In this document: positions 13,020-23,130 of the stretch, piece by piece
Layout of the letters: each line of letters begins with the position of its first letter
Position numbering within the stretch: the stretch's first letter is position 1
DNA from: Cephalotus follicularis
Lineage: Eukaryota; Streptophyta; Magnoliopsida; Oxalidales; Cephalotaceae
DNA length: 64,000 nucleotides
Assembly: GCA_001972305.1 (NCBI GenBank)
Contig: BDDD01000907.1
Location: forward strand, 124,001 to 188,000
Direction of reading: 5' to 3'
Made by a program: the position numbers and the translations under genes
Notes under the pieces: model-generated
What the model saw: the letters and a program-made list of their open reading frames with translations, nothing else
The model's database searches: none
What the model was told of the DNA's origin: nothing

Positions 13020-13115
13020 ATGCGTCAACGCTTTGGTCATTTCTCGCAAATGGTGTCGACGCATTACTTCCACGTTGATGTGGATGTGCATGTCTTTTGG
13101 AAGGCATCGACGCTT
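13020..13115. repeat. TCGA-palindrome array in the solo LTR, second cluster
   Basis: Core starts are 13025 (TCAA), 13056, 13075 (TTGA) and 13107. Spacings are 31, 19 and 32 bp, close to two or three helical turns. The cluster lies about 200 bp from the LTR end at 13307, near the 5' end of the LTR in its own orientation. Confidence 0.7.
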
Positions 13116-14089
13116 TTAACCCATTCCGGCATCGTTTTTGCCTTCAAATGCACCATTCACAATCCTTTAACATTCCTGTGTCAAATGCAACATTTAAAAT
13201 TTCGAAAACATCATCAAAGTCGAAAATTTTTCTATTCTCATTATTTCCATAATAAGATTATATTTGAAATTCAAATATTACAATATGCAAAAATCCCGAG
13301 CGTTACATAAACATTGTAAATAAACTGATAAAGAGAAAGAAAGAAGAGGTCGGTTGCTTTCTAACAAACGACTCCTTTTAATGTTGCTACTCTCACCTTT
13401 TTATATTAGCAACCTAAAACAAATAACCTAATACTTAACGCGGGTCCCAGCTGATTGAATTGTATTAGACGCACGCACGGGCGCACTAGAAGGATGGTGT
13501 TTTGCGCATGAATTGCAATTGATTAGAATGGACACATGGAAGCTGGTGATTGGAGTGCATCATGGGAAGCTGATGTTGAAATGGACACTTGTAGGATGCT
13601 AATTGGTTGCATGCATGGCCATCTTGTGCGTGTATGGGCTGAAGACTACTGGAGTTGTCACGTGGAAGTGGATGCATATGGACGCCATGGGTGATGTATC
13701 ATGAAGATGATGGCTGCATGGGCTCATTGGCGTATAAGGAGATGATACATGCAATTGTTACAACGCAGGCGTCAAAATTTGGGATGGAGAATTGATGGCA
13801 TTATGGTAATAAGTAATGAAAGCATAGCTATAACCAAAATCAACTCTTTGACTGTATCTCTCCATCTGGACTCCGGAAGATCTCAACCCAAGAACTAAAA
13901 ATACTCCAAATAATTTTATGAACAAAATGAGTCCAATATTCAATATCTTCCGAGTCTTAAATTTTGACTTCTCTCGCTTAAGTGAGTGCACTATTTTACT
14001 AATCTTTGACATCAAACTACTTTAACTCGAAAAATTGAGTTTTACCTCAAATTTCTCTTATTCAAAAATAATAAACATAATACCTGAAA

Positions 14090-14377
14090 GGGTAAAATAC
14101 AAAAAACCCTCCATGAGGTTTGGTCTCATTAACACTTTGCCCCCTCTATTTTCAAATATTACATATACCCATTTGACTTAATATTTATGCTTATAGCGCA
14201 TGGGGTTAATAATTAAATGGACTCAAACCTGAGGGGGTTAATCATTAACGGACTCAAACCTGTGGGGGCTAATGTTTAAACAGACTCAAACCTGATGGGG
14301 TTTTTGTAATATTTTAAAATATAGGGGGCAAAGTGTTAATGAGTCCAAACCTCAGGGGAGGTTTTTGTATTTTACCC
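14090..14377. mobile_element. Mutator-type MITE, 288 bp
   Basis: The ends are inverted repeats of about 55-60 bp: GGGTAAAATACAAAAAACC at the left, the complementary GGTTTTTGTATTTTACCC at the right, and matching GAGGTTTGG/CCAAACCTC and CACTTTGCCCCC/GGGGGCAAAGTG blocks further in. The flanking 9 bp are TACCTGAAA (14081-14089) and AACCTGAAA (14378-14386). They match at 8 of 9 positions, as expected for Mutator-type transposition. There is no coding capacity, so mobility would have depended on a transposase supplied elsewhere. It inserted into the Athila-type LTR. Confidence 0.88.
14195..14310. repeat. Short tandem units inside the MITE
   Basis: Three copies of about 36-38 bp, each with GACTCAAACCTG followed by a G-rich run and TTAAT/TAAT, fill the centre. 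The same ACTCAAACCTG-like string recurs in the terminal repeat (GAGTCCAAACCTC). The interior may therefore have grown by duplicating part of the end. Confidence 0.65.
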
Positions 14378-14559
14378 AACCTGAAAATACAACAAAACAT
14401 ACCTGAGTAATATGATCGAAACATAAAAATATAACAAATAGATCATTAAAAATAACACATTTTTATGCTAAACACATGCCAAGAGTTGAGTTGTTTTTTG
14501 AATTGTGTTTTTCTTACATGTAGTTTAGTCCATTTTAGCAGAGGTCAAGTCGGATTTTT

Positions 14560-14975
14560 GTTATAACATGAAATTTTGAATGTTTAAAGATATAATTCAT
14601 TTTTTTTTGGTTGATAGGAGCAACTAACAACTAAATTAAGTGCGCTACCAATGGAAAACAGTCAGGATCCAACACTATTAGACCAAGTCTTTGTTGCTGT
14701 CGTGGTGGTAATGGACATGGTCGTGTGCGGACAATGGGCATAGTTGTTGCCCCACCTAGTAGTAAATCAAGAACATCATCTTCCCAAGCTTCTCAATCTA
14801 ATATTGAAGCAAGTATTCGTGCAGAGTAGGAAGAAAGAATCATTGATCTTGAAAGAAAGTTGCAGCAACAAATAAGTGATCAACAATGACAGATTACAGA
14901 ACTTCTGACAGCTATGAATAATCAAAATGTAGTGTCTCCAAGAACTAATATTCATTCGACAATTCATACTCTTGA
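14560..14975 (+). pseudogene. Possible En/Spm-type transposase C-terminal remnant
   Basis: One frame reads SSKSRTSSSQASQSNIEAS, then EERIIDLERKLQQQISDQQ and QITELLTAMNNQN. This is a Ser/Gln-rich linker followed by a short coiled-coil-like stretch, reminiscent of the tail of plant Ptta/En/Spm transposases. An upstream TTGGTTGATAG could be an intron acceptor. The frame is interrupted by at least two stop codons (TAG near 14827 and TGA near 14887), and no catalytic motif is present. Element S inserted at its right edge. This is a weak family call, and an unrelated host pseudogene exon is possible. Confidence 0.3.
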
Positions 14976-15100
14976 TTCTAGTTGTTGATGAATTAGTCTC
15001 AATCCTTGTTTTGATGATAACATATTTCCATTTAACAAGTTTACTTGATGTGTAAGATATTAGAAAGCTTCACAAAAGGCAAAAATCTACTGCAAGGAGA

Positions 15101-15720
15101 AAGACATCGATCCTCATTGAAGAAGACATCGATGTCTTAAAGCTATCGAAGTTACAGGCCAAAATTGGAGAAAGACAGCGATCCTTTTGAAGAAAGACAT
15201 GGACGTCCGTACAAAAGACATCGATCCCTATCCAGAAGACATCGACGTCTTTAGGTACCAAAGTTACAGGTCAAATTTGTGTGAAGACATCGATCCCTAC
15301 AAACAAAGACATCGACGTCCATACAAAAGAAATCGATCCCTATGAAGAAGACATCGACGTCTTGAGGTGCCAAAGTTACAGAACAAATTCAAGTGATGAC
15401 ATCGATCCTTATTTGTAAAGACATCGATGTTCATGCAAAGACATCGATCCTTTACCATAGACATCGACGTCTTTCTATACAAATCTGCAAAATCCAGAAA
15501 AGACATCGACCCCTGAAAAAGAAGTCGATGTGATGTTCATAAGTTCAAATACCTGGAAACATTCCCAGCAAAGACATCAACGCCTTTAAAAGACATCGAC
15601 GTCTTTTCAAAAAGATTGACCCAGGAAACACGAAACGGATAGTTAGCGCACTTACAGCGGCTAGTAACAGTCAAAGACATCGACGCCTTTCCAAAGACAT
15701 CGACGTCTTTCTACCAGCAG
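15101..15720. repeat. TCGA-palindrome array in S 5' LTR (GACATCGACGTC version)
   Basis: Twenty sites have cores starting at 15107, 15129, 15178, 15200, 15221, 15242, 15290, 15312, 15333, 15354, 15402, 15424, 15444, 15464, 15506, 15525, 15577, 15596, 15680 and 15700. Spacings inside groups are 19-22 bp; gaps between groups are 42-52 bp and once 84 bp. Odd-numbered sites read GACATCGATCC, or CCC/CGCC-ending forms. Even-numbered sites read GACATCGACGTC or GATGTC. Part of the array is a tandem repeat of 112 bp (15178, 15290, 15402), marked by the recurring CAAAGTTACAG block. Confidence 0.93.
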
Positions 15721-15801
15721 AGACAAAAGCTAAGTTGCATCAACACATTTTTAAATCAAAAGCTTCCAGGATTTATGCAATGGCTATAAGACTCTTCTGC
15801 C

Positions 15802-15809
15802 TATAAAAG
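15802..15809 (+). promoter_or_regulatory. TATA box of S 5' LTR
   Basis: TATAAAAG lies about 100 bp downstream of the last palindrome of the array. The same box in the same setting occurs at 23950-23957 in the 3' LTR and at 53606-53613 in LTR F, which supports it as the core promoter of this LTR family. Confidence 0.75.
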
Positions 15810-15962
15810 GAAGATTCAAACCTCAGAGAAGAACAATAATTTACAACTGAACTACAACAATTCAACAAGAATTACACAACATCAAGAGAGAAATCAAATT
15901 CAAGCATTCTAGTGTGAAAAAGCTCAAGTGCTCCATAGTGTTCTAAAAAGCTTCAAAGCTCC

Positions 15963-17591
15963 ATGGAATTGAATCTGTCTAACAAGGAAAGCATGTCCAT
16001 CTCAAAGCCTCTATTTTTCGATGGAAACAACTACAGTCATTGTAAAGCAAAGATGACAATATTTATTCAAGCTCTTAACTTCAACCTATGGGACATCATC
16101 ATTGACAGCCCCGAACTTCCTCACATCATCTCGCAAGAAGGTATCAAAACCCTCAAACCGAGAAGTTTGTATACGGATGATGATAGAAAGAAGGTACAAT
16201 TAAATGCTAAAGCTAAACATATTATTATATGTGCCTTGAACTCTAACGAATTCAATAGAGTATCATCATGTGCTACCCCTAAAGAGATGTGGGATAGACT
16301 AGAGGTTACCTATGAAGGAACCAATCAAGTCAATGATGCTAAAATAAATATACTAGTAAGAGAATATGAAATGTTCTCCATGAAAGAAAATGAAAATATT
16401 TCCGGTATGTTTGTTCGTTTTACAAATATTATTAACTCTCTACAATCTTTAAATAAATGCTACACTAATAGTGAGATGGTAAGAAAGATACTTAGATGTC
16501 TACCCAAAAGTTGGATGCCTAAGGTCACGGCTATAGAGGAAGCAAAAGACCTCAACACCTTGCCACTTGAAGAACTTCTTGGATCACTCATGACGCACGA
16601 AATGACTATCAAAAATCATGAAGATGATGAAGAACAAGATAAGAAGAAAAAGAAGGTCATTGCATTCAAATCTTCTACAACAGATTCAAGCGATGAAGAT
16701 AGTGATGATGAAATGGCTTTGATCACAAGAAGATTCAAGAAATATTGGGCAAAGAAGAAGTTTGGAAGCAAATACTTCAAAAAGACATTACCCTCAAAAT
16801 CCGAAACAAAGAAGGAAGAAATAATTTGTTTCGAATGCAACAAACCCGGACATTACAAGAGTGAATTTCCAAGGTTGAAGAAAGCCAAAGATACAATTAA
16901 AAAGAAGAAAGCTATGCTTGCGACATGGTCGGATAGTGATGAATCAAGCTCCGAAGAAGAAGAGAACCAAGAAGTAGCACAACTAGCATTGATGGCAATC
17001 AACAATAGCGAGGAAGATGAAGATGAAAACGAGGTAAGTGAACTTCTCGAATTACTTGGAAATTTTAGTCTAGAAAATACTTCCCTTAAAAGGACTATTA
17101 AAGCTCTTAATAGAGAAAATGTTAGTTTAAAACATGAAATAGAATGTGTATCTAATAAGTCCTTGGATGATAAGACTATCGATCTTGAAAAGGAAAATGA
17201 GACTCTAAAAGTAGAAATTGATGCCCTTAAGAAGACATTTTCCAAATTTTCAAATAGTAGTGAAAAACTTGACAATCTCTTAGGACTCCAAAGGTGTGTT
17301 TTTAATAAGGCTGGCCTAGGTTATGATGAAATGAATAATGTCAAACATTTTCAAAAATATCTTGAAAAGAAAGATAGTAGAAAGGCCTCATCTATCATAA
17401 CTTGCACCTATTGCAATAAATATGGTCACACTGCACAAAATTGTTACCACAAAAGAAATGACATGCACAAGAGAAATTTATTATTGAAAAATAAAGTGTT
17501 TAAATTAAGAACTATATGGGTTCCAAAAGGAACATTTATTACTAACCCCCCCGGACCCAAAACAACTTGGGTACCAAAGTCCTCTACTTAA
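15963..17591 (+). mobile_element. S gag region (fossil)
   Basis: The 542-residue open frame starts MELNLSNKESMSISKPLFF, with the KPLFFDGNNYSHCKAKM box typical of copia gag (UBN2-like capsid). It continues with MWDRLEVTYEGTNQVNDAK and FVRFTNIINSLQSL. There is a first knuckle-like block, CFECNKPGHY, near residue 290 and a complete CTYCNKYGHTAQNC zinc knuckle near residue 480. An acidic, Lys- and Glu-rich coiled-coil zone lies between them, as in SIRE gag. It would form the particle shell and bind the RNA. The start is the first Met after the leader-like CTCC. Confidence 0.88.
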
Positions 17592-17599
17592 ACTCTCTT

Positions 17600-20500
17600 G
17601 TTTTGTAGATGTCACCAAAGAGAAATCGTTGGTACCTCGATAGTGGATGCTCCAAGCATGTGACGGGTAACAAACGCCTATTTATAACTTGGAAACCAAA
17701 AGAAGGAGGAAACATAACCTTAGGAGACAATACAAAAGGACAAATCGTTGGAACCGGCTCCATAGGTAATAAACACATTATTATTACTAATGTATTGCAT
17801 GTTAAAGGACTCAAACACAATCTCTTGAGCATAAGTCAATTATGTGACAAGAATTGTAAAGTCATTTTTGAAAATATATCATGTAGAGTTGTAGACAACA
17901 ACAATAATGCTACTAAGTTTATTGGACAAAGAGAAGGCAATGTATATGTTATACATTTAAATGATCTTCAAAATCAAAATGGTAAATGCCTTGTCTCTTT
18001 AAATGAAGATAGTTGGATGTGGCATAGAAGGCTTGGACATGTTAGTATGAGAACCATTGCTAAAATTTTGAAACATGACTAAGTAAAAGGTCTTCCAAAA
18101 TTGAGTTTTCAAAAAGATAAATTATGTAATGATTGCCAACAAGGAAAACAAATAAGAGCAAGTTTTAAATCTACCAACATTGTCTCAACTTCTAGGCCAC
18201 TCGAACTACTTCATATGGATCTTTTCGGACCAATAAACATAAGAAGCTTAGGTGGTAAGTCATATGCCTATGTTATTGTTGATGACTACACTAGGTACAC
18301 ATGGGTTTACTTTTTAGCACATAAAAGTGAAACTTTTACATTCTTTGCAAATTTTTGTAAAATTGTTCAAAAAGAAAAAGGACTTTCTATTTTAAAAATT
18401 AGAAGTGATCATGGAAAATAATTTGAAAATAATATTTTTGATAATTATTGCATTGAAAATGGTTTTAAACATGAATTTTCAACCCCTAGTACTCCTCAAC
18501 AAAATGGAGTTGTTGAAAGGAGAAATAGAACCTTAGAAGAAATAACTAGAACCATGCTTTGCGAAAATGTTCTTCCAAAATACTTTTGGGCCGAAGCCAC
18601 GAACACTGCATGTTATATTTTGAATAGAACATCAATAAGGCCAATTCTCAAAAAGACTCCATACGAATTATGGATGGAGAGAAAGCCTAACATTAGTTAC
18701 TTCCGTGCCTTCAGATGCAAATGCTTTATACACAACAATGAAAAGGATCAACTTGGTAAGTTCGACTCAAAAGCGGATGAAGGTATATTTCTTGGATACT
18801 CACTTACTAGTAAAGCTTATAGACGTTTTAATAAACGTACATTGCTAGTAGAAGAATCTATGCATGTTGTTTTTGATGAATTACATGATTCTAGTTCACA
18901 TATACATGATAGTATAGAATTTCATGAACCTTCGGAGGACATAGATGTAGAATCTAAAGATAATTACCAACAAGATCTAGTAGATAAACCATACAAAGTT
19001 GGTAAAGATCTCCCACATGAAGCTATCATTGGTAATATTCAACAAGGTATTAGGACTAGGTCTAGAGCAAACACTTGTAATTATGTTGCATTCCTTTCTC
19101 ACTTAGAACCCAAGAACTTTGTAGAAGCCGAAAAGGATGAAAATTGTATAGTAGCTATGCAACAAGAGCTAAATCAATTTGTATGGAACAAAGTTTGGTT
19201 TTTAGTACCTAGACCAAAGAATCATTCTGTAATAGGAACTAAATGGGTATTTAGAAATAAAATGGATAATCAAGGGATCATAATTAGAAACAAAGCTAGA
19301 TTAGTTGCACAAGGCTATTCACAAGAAGAAGGAATAGATTATGATGAAACATATGCACCGGTTGCTAGATTAGAATCCATTCATTAATTACTTGCATTTG
19401 CTTGCTTTAAAAATTTCAAATTATATCAAATGGATGTGAAAAGTGCCTTTTTAAATGGTTTTATTAAAGTAGAAGTGTATGTTGAACAACCTCAAGGTTT
19501 TGAGGACCCTTTCTTCCCAAATCATGTTTTTAACTTAAACAAAGCTCTATATGGTCTCAAACAAGCCCCTCGTGCTTGGTATGAGAGATTGACAAAATTT
19601 TTGACTGAAAATGATTTTAAACGAGGAAATGTCGATATTACACTTTTTACAAAATCTAAAGGGAATGATTTACTTATTGTTCAAATATATGTTTATGATA
19701 TTCATTTTGGATCTACTAACGAATCTTTGTGCAATGAATTTTCAAATACTATGAAATCCGAATTTGAAATGAGCTTAATGGGAGAGCTCAACTTCTTTCT
19801 TGAAATTCAAGTCACACAAAACAAAGAGGGAATCTTCATCAACCAAACAAAATACGTAAAGGAAATTCTCAAGAAGTTTGGAATGGAGAAAGCTAAAACA
19901 AGTAAGACTCCTATGAGCACCTCTACAAAGCTTGACAAAGACGAACAAGGTAAAAACGTTGATCAAAAGCTTTATAGAAGTATGATAGGGTCTTTATTGT
20001 ATTTAATTGCTAGTAGACCCGATATCTTGTTTAGTGTGTGCTTGTGTGCTCGATTTCAATCTAATCCAAAAGAATCTCATTTGTTCATCGTACAACGAAT
20101 TTTTAAATATCTTGCATACACACCTACTTTAGGATTAAGGTATTCCCGAGACTCTAATTTTGATTTACATTCTTACTCGGATGCCGACTTTGGTGGTTAT
20201 AAAGTTGACCGCAAGAGCACTAGTGGCTCATGCCAATACCTAGGAAGTATGCCTATTTCCTGCTTTAGTAAAAAGCAAAATTCAGTTGCTTTATCTACCA
20301 CTGAAGCTGAATACATTGCTGTAGGTAGTTGTTGTGCACAAATCTTATGGCAAAAGCAACAATTGATTGACTATGGTGTTTGTGTAAAGGATGTCTCTAT
20401 TAAATGTGATAATACTAGTAGCATTTGTCTAGCTAAGAACCCAGTTCATCATTCTAGGACAAAGCACATTGATATTAGATATTACTTCCTAAGAGAACAT

Positions 20501-20632
20501 GTTGAAAGTGGAGACATTGTCTTAGAGTATATTCCTACCGAAAAACAAGTGGCGGATATTTTCACTAAACCTCTAGATGAAAATTCTTTTTCAAAATTTA
20601 GAAGAGAATTAGGTTTATGTGAGTTTGAATGA
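17600..20632 (+). mobile_element. S pol region: PR, IN, RT, RNase H (fossil)
   Basis: Protease: WYLDSGCSKHVTG near 17630, with the copia DSG triad. Integrase: the zinc-finger start WMWHRRLGHVS near 18017, the core YVIVDDYTRYTWVYF near 18270, and a later [13 protein letters not shown] segment near 18500. Reverse transcriptase: [13 protein letters not shown] near 19240, MDVKSAFLNG near 19430 and ALYGLKQAPRAWYERL near 19545. RNase H: YSDADFGGYKVDRKSTSGS near 20176 and the TEAEYIA box near 20305. The KHIDIRYYFLREHV and DIFTKPL end is standard for copia. The region is broken in several places. Confidence 0.92.
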
Positions 20633-20739
20633 TGTTTATTTTTTTGTATGATTGATTTAATTGTATGCTCAATTGATATGATGATTGATTGTTGATTATT
20701 TTTATGTTTTTGTTTATTTATATTCTGGTTTTACAAAAA

Positions 20740-20985
20740 CACGTTGACTTCTTTTCTGCAAAATTTTATGTTTTATGAAATCACGTCGATCTCTTTTACA
20801 AAACATCGATTTCTTTGTGTTTCTCTGAAACACGTCGACTTCTTTATAAACGCGTCGATGCTTTTCAAAACGCAGCGTTTTCAGAATCAATTCCCTTCGT
20901 TCTTTTTAAAGAACGCGTCGACGTCTTTATAATCACGTCGACGTCTTTCACACTGAAATCGATTTTTTATAAAAACGTCGACTTC
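20740..20985. repeat. TCGA-palindrome array inside element S, between pol and the accessory frame
   Basis: Core starts are 20744 (TTGA), 20786, 20806, 20835, 20855, 20918, 20938, 20959 and 20978. Spacings are 42, 20, 29, 20, 63, 20, 21 and 19 bp, again near multiples of a helical turn. Sites read CACGTCGACTTC or CGCGTCGACGTCTTT. This array is outside the LTRs, in the spacer that would lead to the accessory frame. Confidence 0.85.
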
Positions 20986-21188
20986 ATGCTCATCTTCCAC
21001 TTTACACTAATACTGAGCATTTCAAAAAAATTTCTCTCTCTGATTTTTTCGTTCAAAATCGGTCTAAATCTTTCTAGGAACATCTTCTCTAGCATCCTTC
21101 GACATCAAAAATCATTTCTCCCTTTTCAAATCCAACTGTTTTTCTCATTCTCTGTGTTTGTCAGTTGTGCATACCAACTGTTTGTTAA

Positions 21189-22500
21189 AATGGCTAGGAT
21201 AAAAAGAACTGGTCATAAGAAGGCTGCCTCTTCTTCGCAGCCTAAGAAATCCGATAAAAAGCAAAAGCTTGACATTAGGGAACCTTCCCCTAATCCAGCT
21301 CTTGAATCGGATTCCAAATCCGAAGAGCAAATTCCTCTCAGGAATGTGGTTTTTGTGGACAAACGTGTCATGGGAGGCAGAAACATTGATCTTGCTTTCT
21401 GCTCTAGTGAATTCTCTTTCGTTTCCTGGCTTGAGGACTTAAAACTCATTCCTCTTGTCCAAATTCAGGACCCTTTTTATGTCAAATTGGTCAAAGAGTT
21501 CTATATGAACCTTAGGATCATCTCTAGCGCTCATGAGGAGTTTGCTCTCTCCTCTACTGTCAAAGGGCAGCGTATTTTCTTAGATGCTAGGATTCTAGCC
21601 TCTATTCTTCATATTCCACACTCCGGTATGTACATTTTTTAATATAAAAAATTGCCGAAAGTAGAGGGTTTTCACCCTAATCACATTTTGTCCATTCTTT
21701 ATCCCAACGATCCAAACATCCACCCCAATATGGCTCTTAGCACCAACAAACTTTCTGTGGATCATAGACTTCTCCATCACCTCATTGTGCATCAACTTCT
21801 TCCCACCGGTGGTGGCTACGCTAAACTTTTCCGGATGCAAGCATTCTTGATGTGGTGCATCATCTCAAAGATCTAATTTTGCTATCCCCTTCTTATGCTC
21901 CACACCATGGTGAGAGCATTTACTCAAAAGAAATCCGTTCTCCCTTTCGGATCCATTCTCACCAAAATCTTTCGACATCACGAAATTCTCCTTGAAGGAG
22001 AGATTGGCACAAAGCTCAAGAAGGAGGACACCTATAATAAAAGAACTTTGAATAGGATGGGATGGAAGAAACAAGGAGGTGTTTGGACCTATTGCCCAAA
22101 GAACGACCAAGGGCAAAGAATTGCAAGAGAAGAACAAGAGGAGATCCCTCCATGGGAAGCCCACGAAGAACTTCAACCTGCTCAAGCTCAAGGTTCCTCA
22201 TCCACTACTGATTTTGTTAGGATGATGGAGTTTATGAGCACTAGATTCGATTCTATGCAAGCTTCGCTTGAAGGAAAATTTGAGCAAGTGACCTTGCGGC
22301 TCAATAACTTGGAAAAGGATCACTTAACAATTCGATCCGACTTTGAGGGTGTTGATGATACTGTATATTATGATCTAAAAGTCACCAAACGACGCCTCAA
22401 AAGGTTGGAACGAAAACTTGCGGCTTCCAAGGTTATTGACACTTGCGAAGAGACTTCTGGCGATGACTCCACCTCCGATTCTAATCCTCCTCCCGCATGA
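21189..22500 (+). mobile_element. S accessory (env-position) reading-frame region (fossil)
   Basis: The region starts MARIKRTGHKKAASSSQPKK, a basic Ser/Lys-rich head. A domain follows with VMGGRNIDLAF, DPFYVKLVKEFYMNLRI and VKGQRIFLDARILASIL then HIPHSG, which matches the pattern of the putative plant transposon protein domain (Pfam PF20167-like) often found after pol in SIRE-type elements. A later part (21895-22500) has LPFGSILTKIFRHHEILLEG and then a long coiled-coil-like stretch ending LKRLERKLAASK. Its role is unknown. Some SIRE frames in this position have been called envelope-like, but I see no convincing signal peptide or transmembrane anchor. The region is broken in a few places. Confidence 0.7.
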
Positions 22501-22729
22501 TCTTTGTTGCTGTTTTTGTTTGTGTTTTTGGTTGTAATGAACCTTGATGTTTATGTTTTTGTAAGAACAATGTGTTTTGTTAATGATATTATTATTTATG
22601 AAATTGTGTTTATGATATGGTGTTTATGTTTATTTTAATGTTTGTGAATGTTATTACAAAATTTTTTTATATCTTGAGTGTAAATTGCTTATATGATAAT
22701 GTTATTGATATTGTTTTTAACCTTTCATG

Positions 22730-23130
22730 TATTAAGGGGGAGCTATTTTTTCTTCTATCTTTTTTATGCTATACAAAAAAGGGGGAGAAATAGGCTCAAA
22801 AGCATTAGAGAACTCAAAAGCATTACTGCATTAGTTTTTATAATTAAATGGGAGAAAGGGGGCTCAAAATGTTAGATTTTATAACTAATGGGGAGAAATA
22901 AAAGTTCAAAAGCATTGCTCTTTGATATAGTCATATGGGAGATAGCTAATTGATGTTGCTTACATTTGTGGTGGAGATATTCAAATAGCTCAAATGCATT
23001 AGAAATAAAGCTGCACATTCAAACGGAACTTTCTCGTATGAACATTGCTTAATTTTAAGATAACTCAATTGGTATCACTTATGTTATGCCTTTTTGAGCA
23101 AATTTTTGTCATCATCAAAAAGGGGGAGAT
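22730..23130 (+). repeat. Zone of repeated polypurine tracts before the S 3' LTR
   Basis: GGGGGAG-type tracts occur near 22734, 22789, 22858 and 22891, and the last (AAAAAGGGGGAGA) directly abuts the LTR start at 23131. Several are followed by a shared GGCTCAAAAGCATT or CTCAAAAT/TTCAAAAGCATT string. The last is the likely primer for plus-strand DNA. Multiple such tracts are known for SIRE-type elements. Confidence 0.75.

Larger units (their letters stand above)
2099..13307 (-). mobile_element. Tekay-type solo LTR, split by nested element T1 (fossil)
   Basis: It opens with TGTCACACCCCG and closes with GAGCGTTACA, the same plus-strand ends as the LTRs of the minus-strand elements B and E. Minus orientation is therefore inferred. 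Removing T1 (3180-11631) leaves about 2.75 kb, close to the 2.5-2.65 kb LTRs of this group. No internal domain, primer site or polypurine tract adjoins either end, so it reads as a solo LTR. The 5 bp on the two sides (TCAAG and TAAAC) do not match convincingly, so it may have lost its duplication or arisen by recombination between elements. It shares the GCGTCGACGC-type motif with element A, its closest relative here. Confidence 0.7.
1402..14477 (-). mobile_element. Athila/Tat-type 5' LTR, split by a nested solo LTR and a MITE (fossil)
   Basis: The LTR's 3' end on the minus strand is fixed by the adjacent primer site at 1402 (plus-strand TG). The LTR runs right to 2098, is interrupted by the solo LTR 2099-13307, and resumes at 13308. 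A TATA-like TATAAAAAG on the minus strand near 13400-13410 fits a U3 promoter. The outer end is placed at a CA near 14477 (minus TGTGTTTAGC) by inference only. After removing the insertions the LTR would be about 1.5-1.6 kb, a normal Athila LTR size. The duplications flanking the whole element cannot be checked because its other end is not in the window. Confidence 0.45.
14983..15962 (+). repeat. S 5' LTR-related block
   Basis: It aligns along its length with the first part of the 3' LTR (23131 onward), from TGTTGAYGAATTAGTCTCAA through the motif array and TATA box to the CTCCAT near 15963. It carries the U3 promoter region of the element. Confidence 0.9.

Noticed and set aside
2099-13307. 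Target duplication for the solo LTR
   Set aside because: TCAAG and TAAAC agree at only three of five positions, so none is claimed.
12422-13310. Overlapping open frames of 60-96 codons on both strands
   Set aside because: They are within the solo LTR, overlap each other in several frames, and show no domain. Part simply translates the palindrome array.
16616-17275. Minus-strand frames opposite the S gag
   Set aside because: They are Ser/Phe-rich mirror frames of the Lys/Glu-rich gag coding strand.
20815-21190. Hydrophobic stretch upstream of the accessory frame as an envelope signal or membrane segment
   Set aside because: The stretch is a translation of the array and an AT-rich leader. 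The more natural start is MARIKRTG at 21189, and no membrane segment is visible after it.
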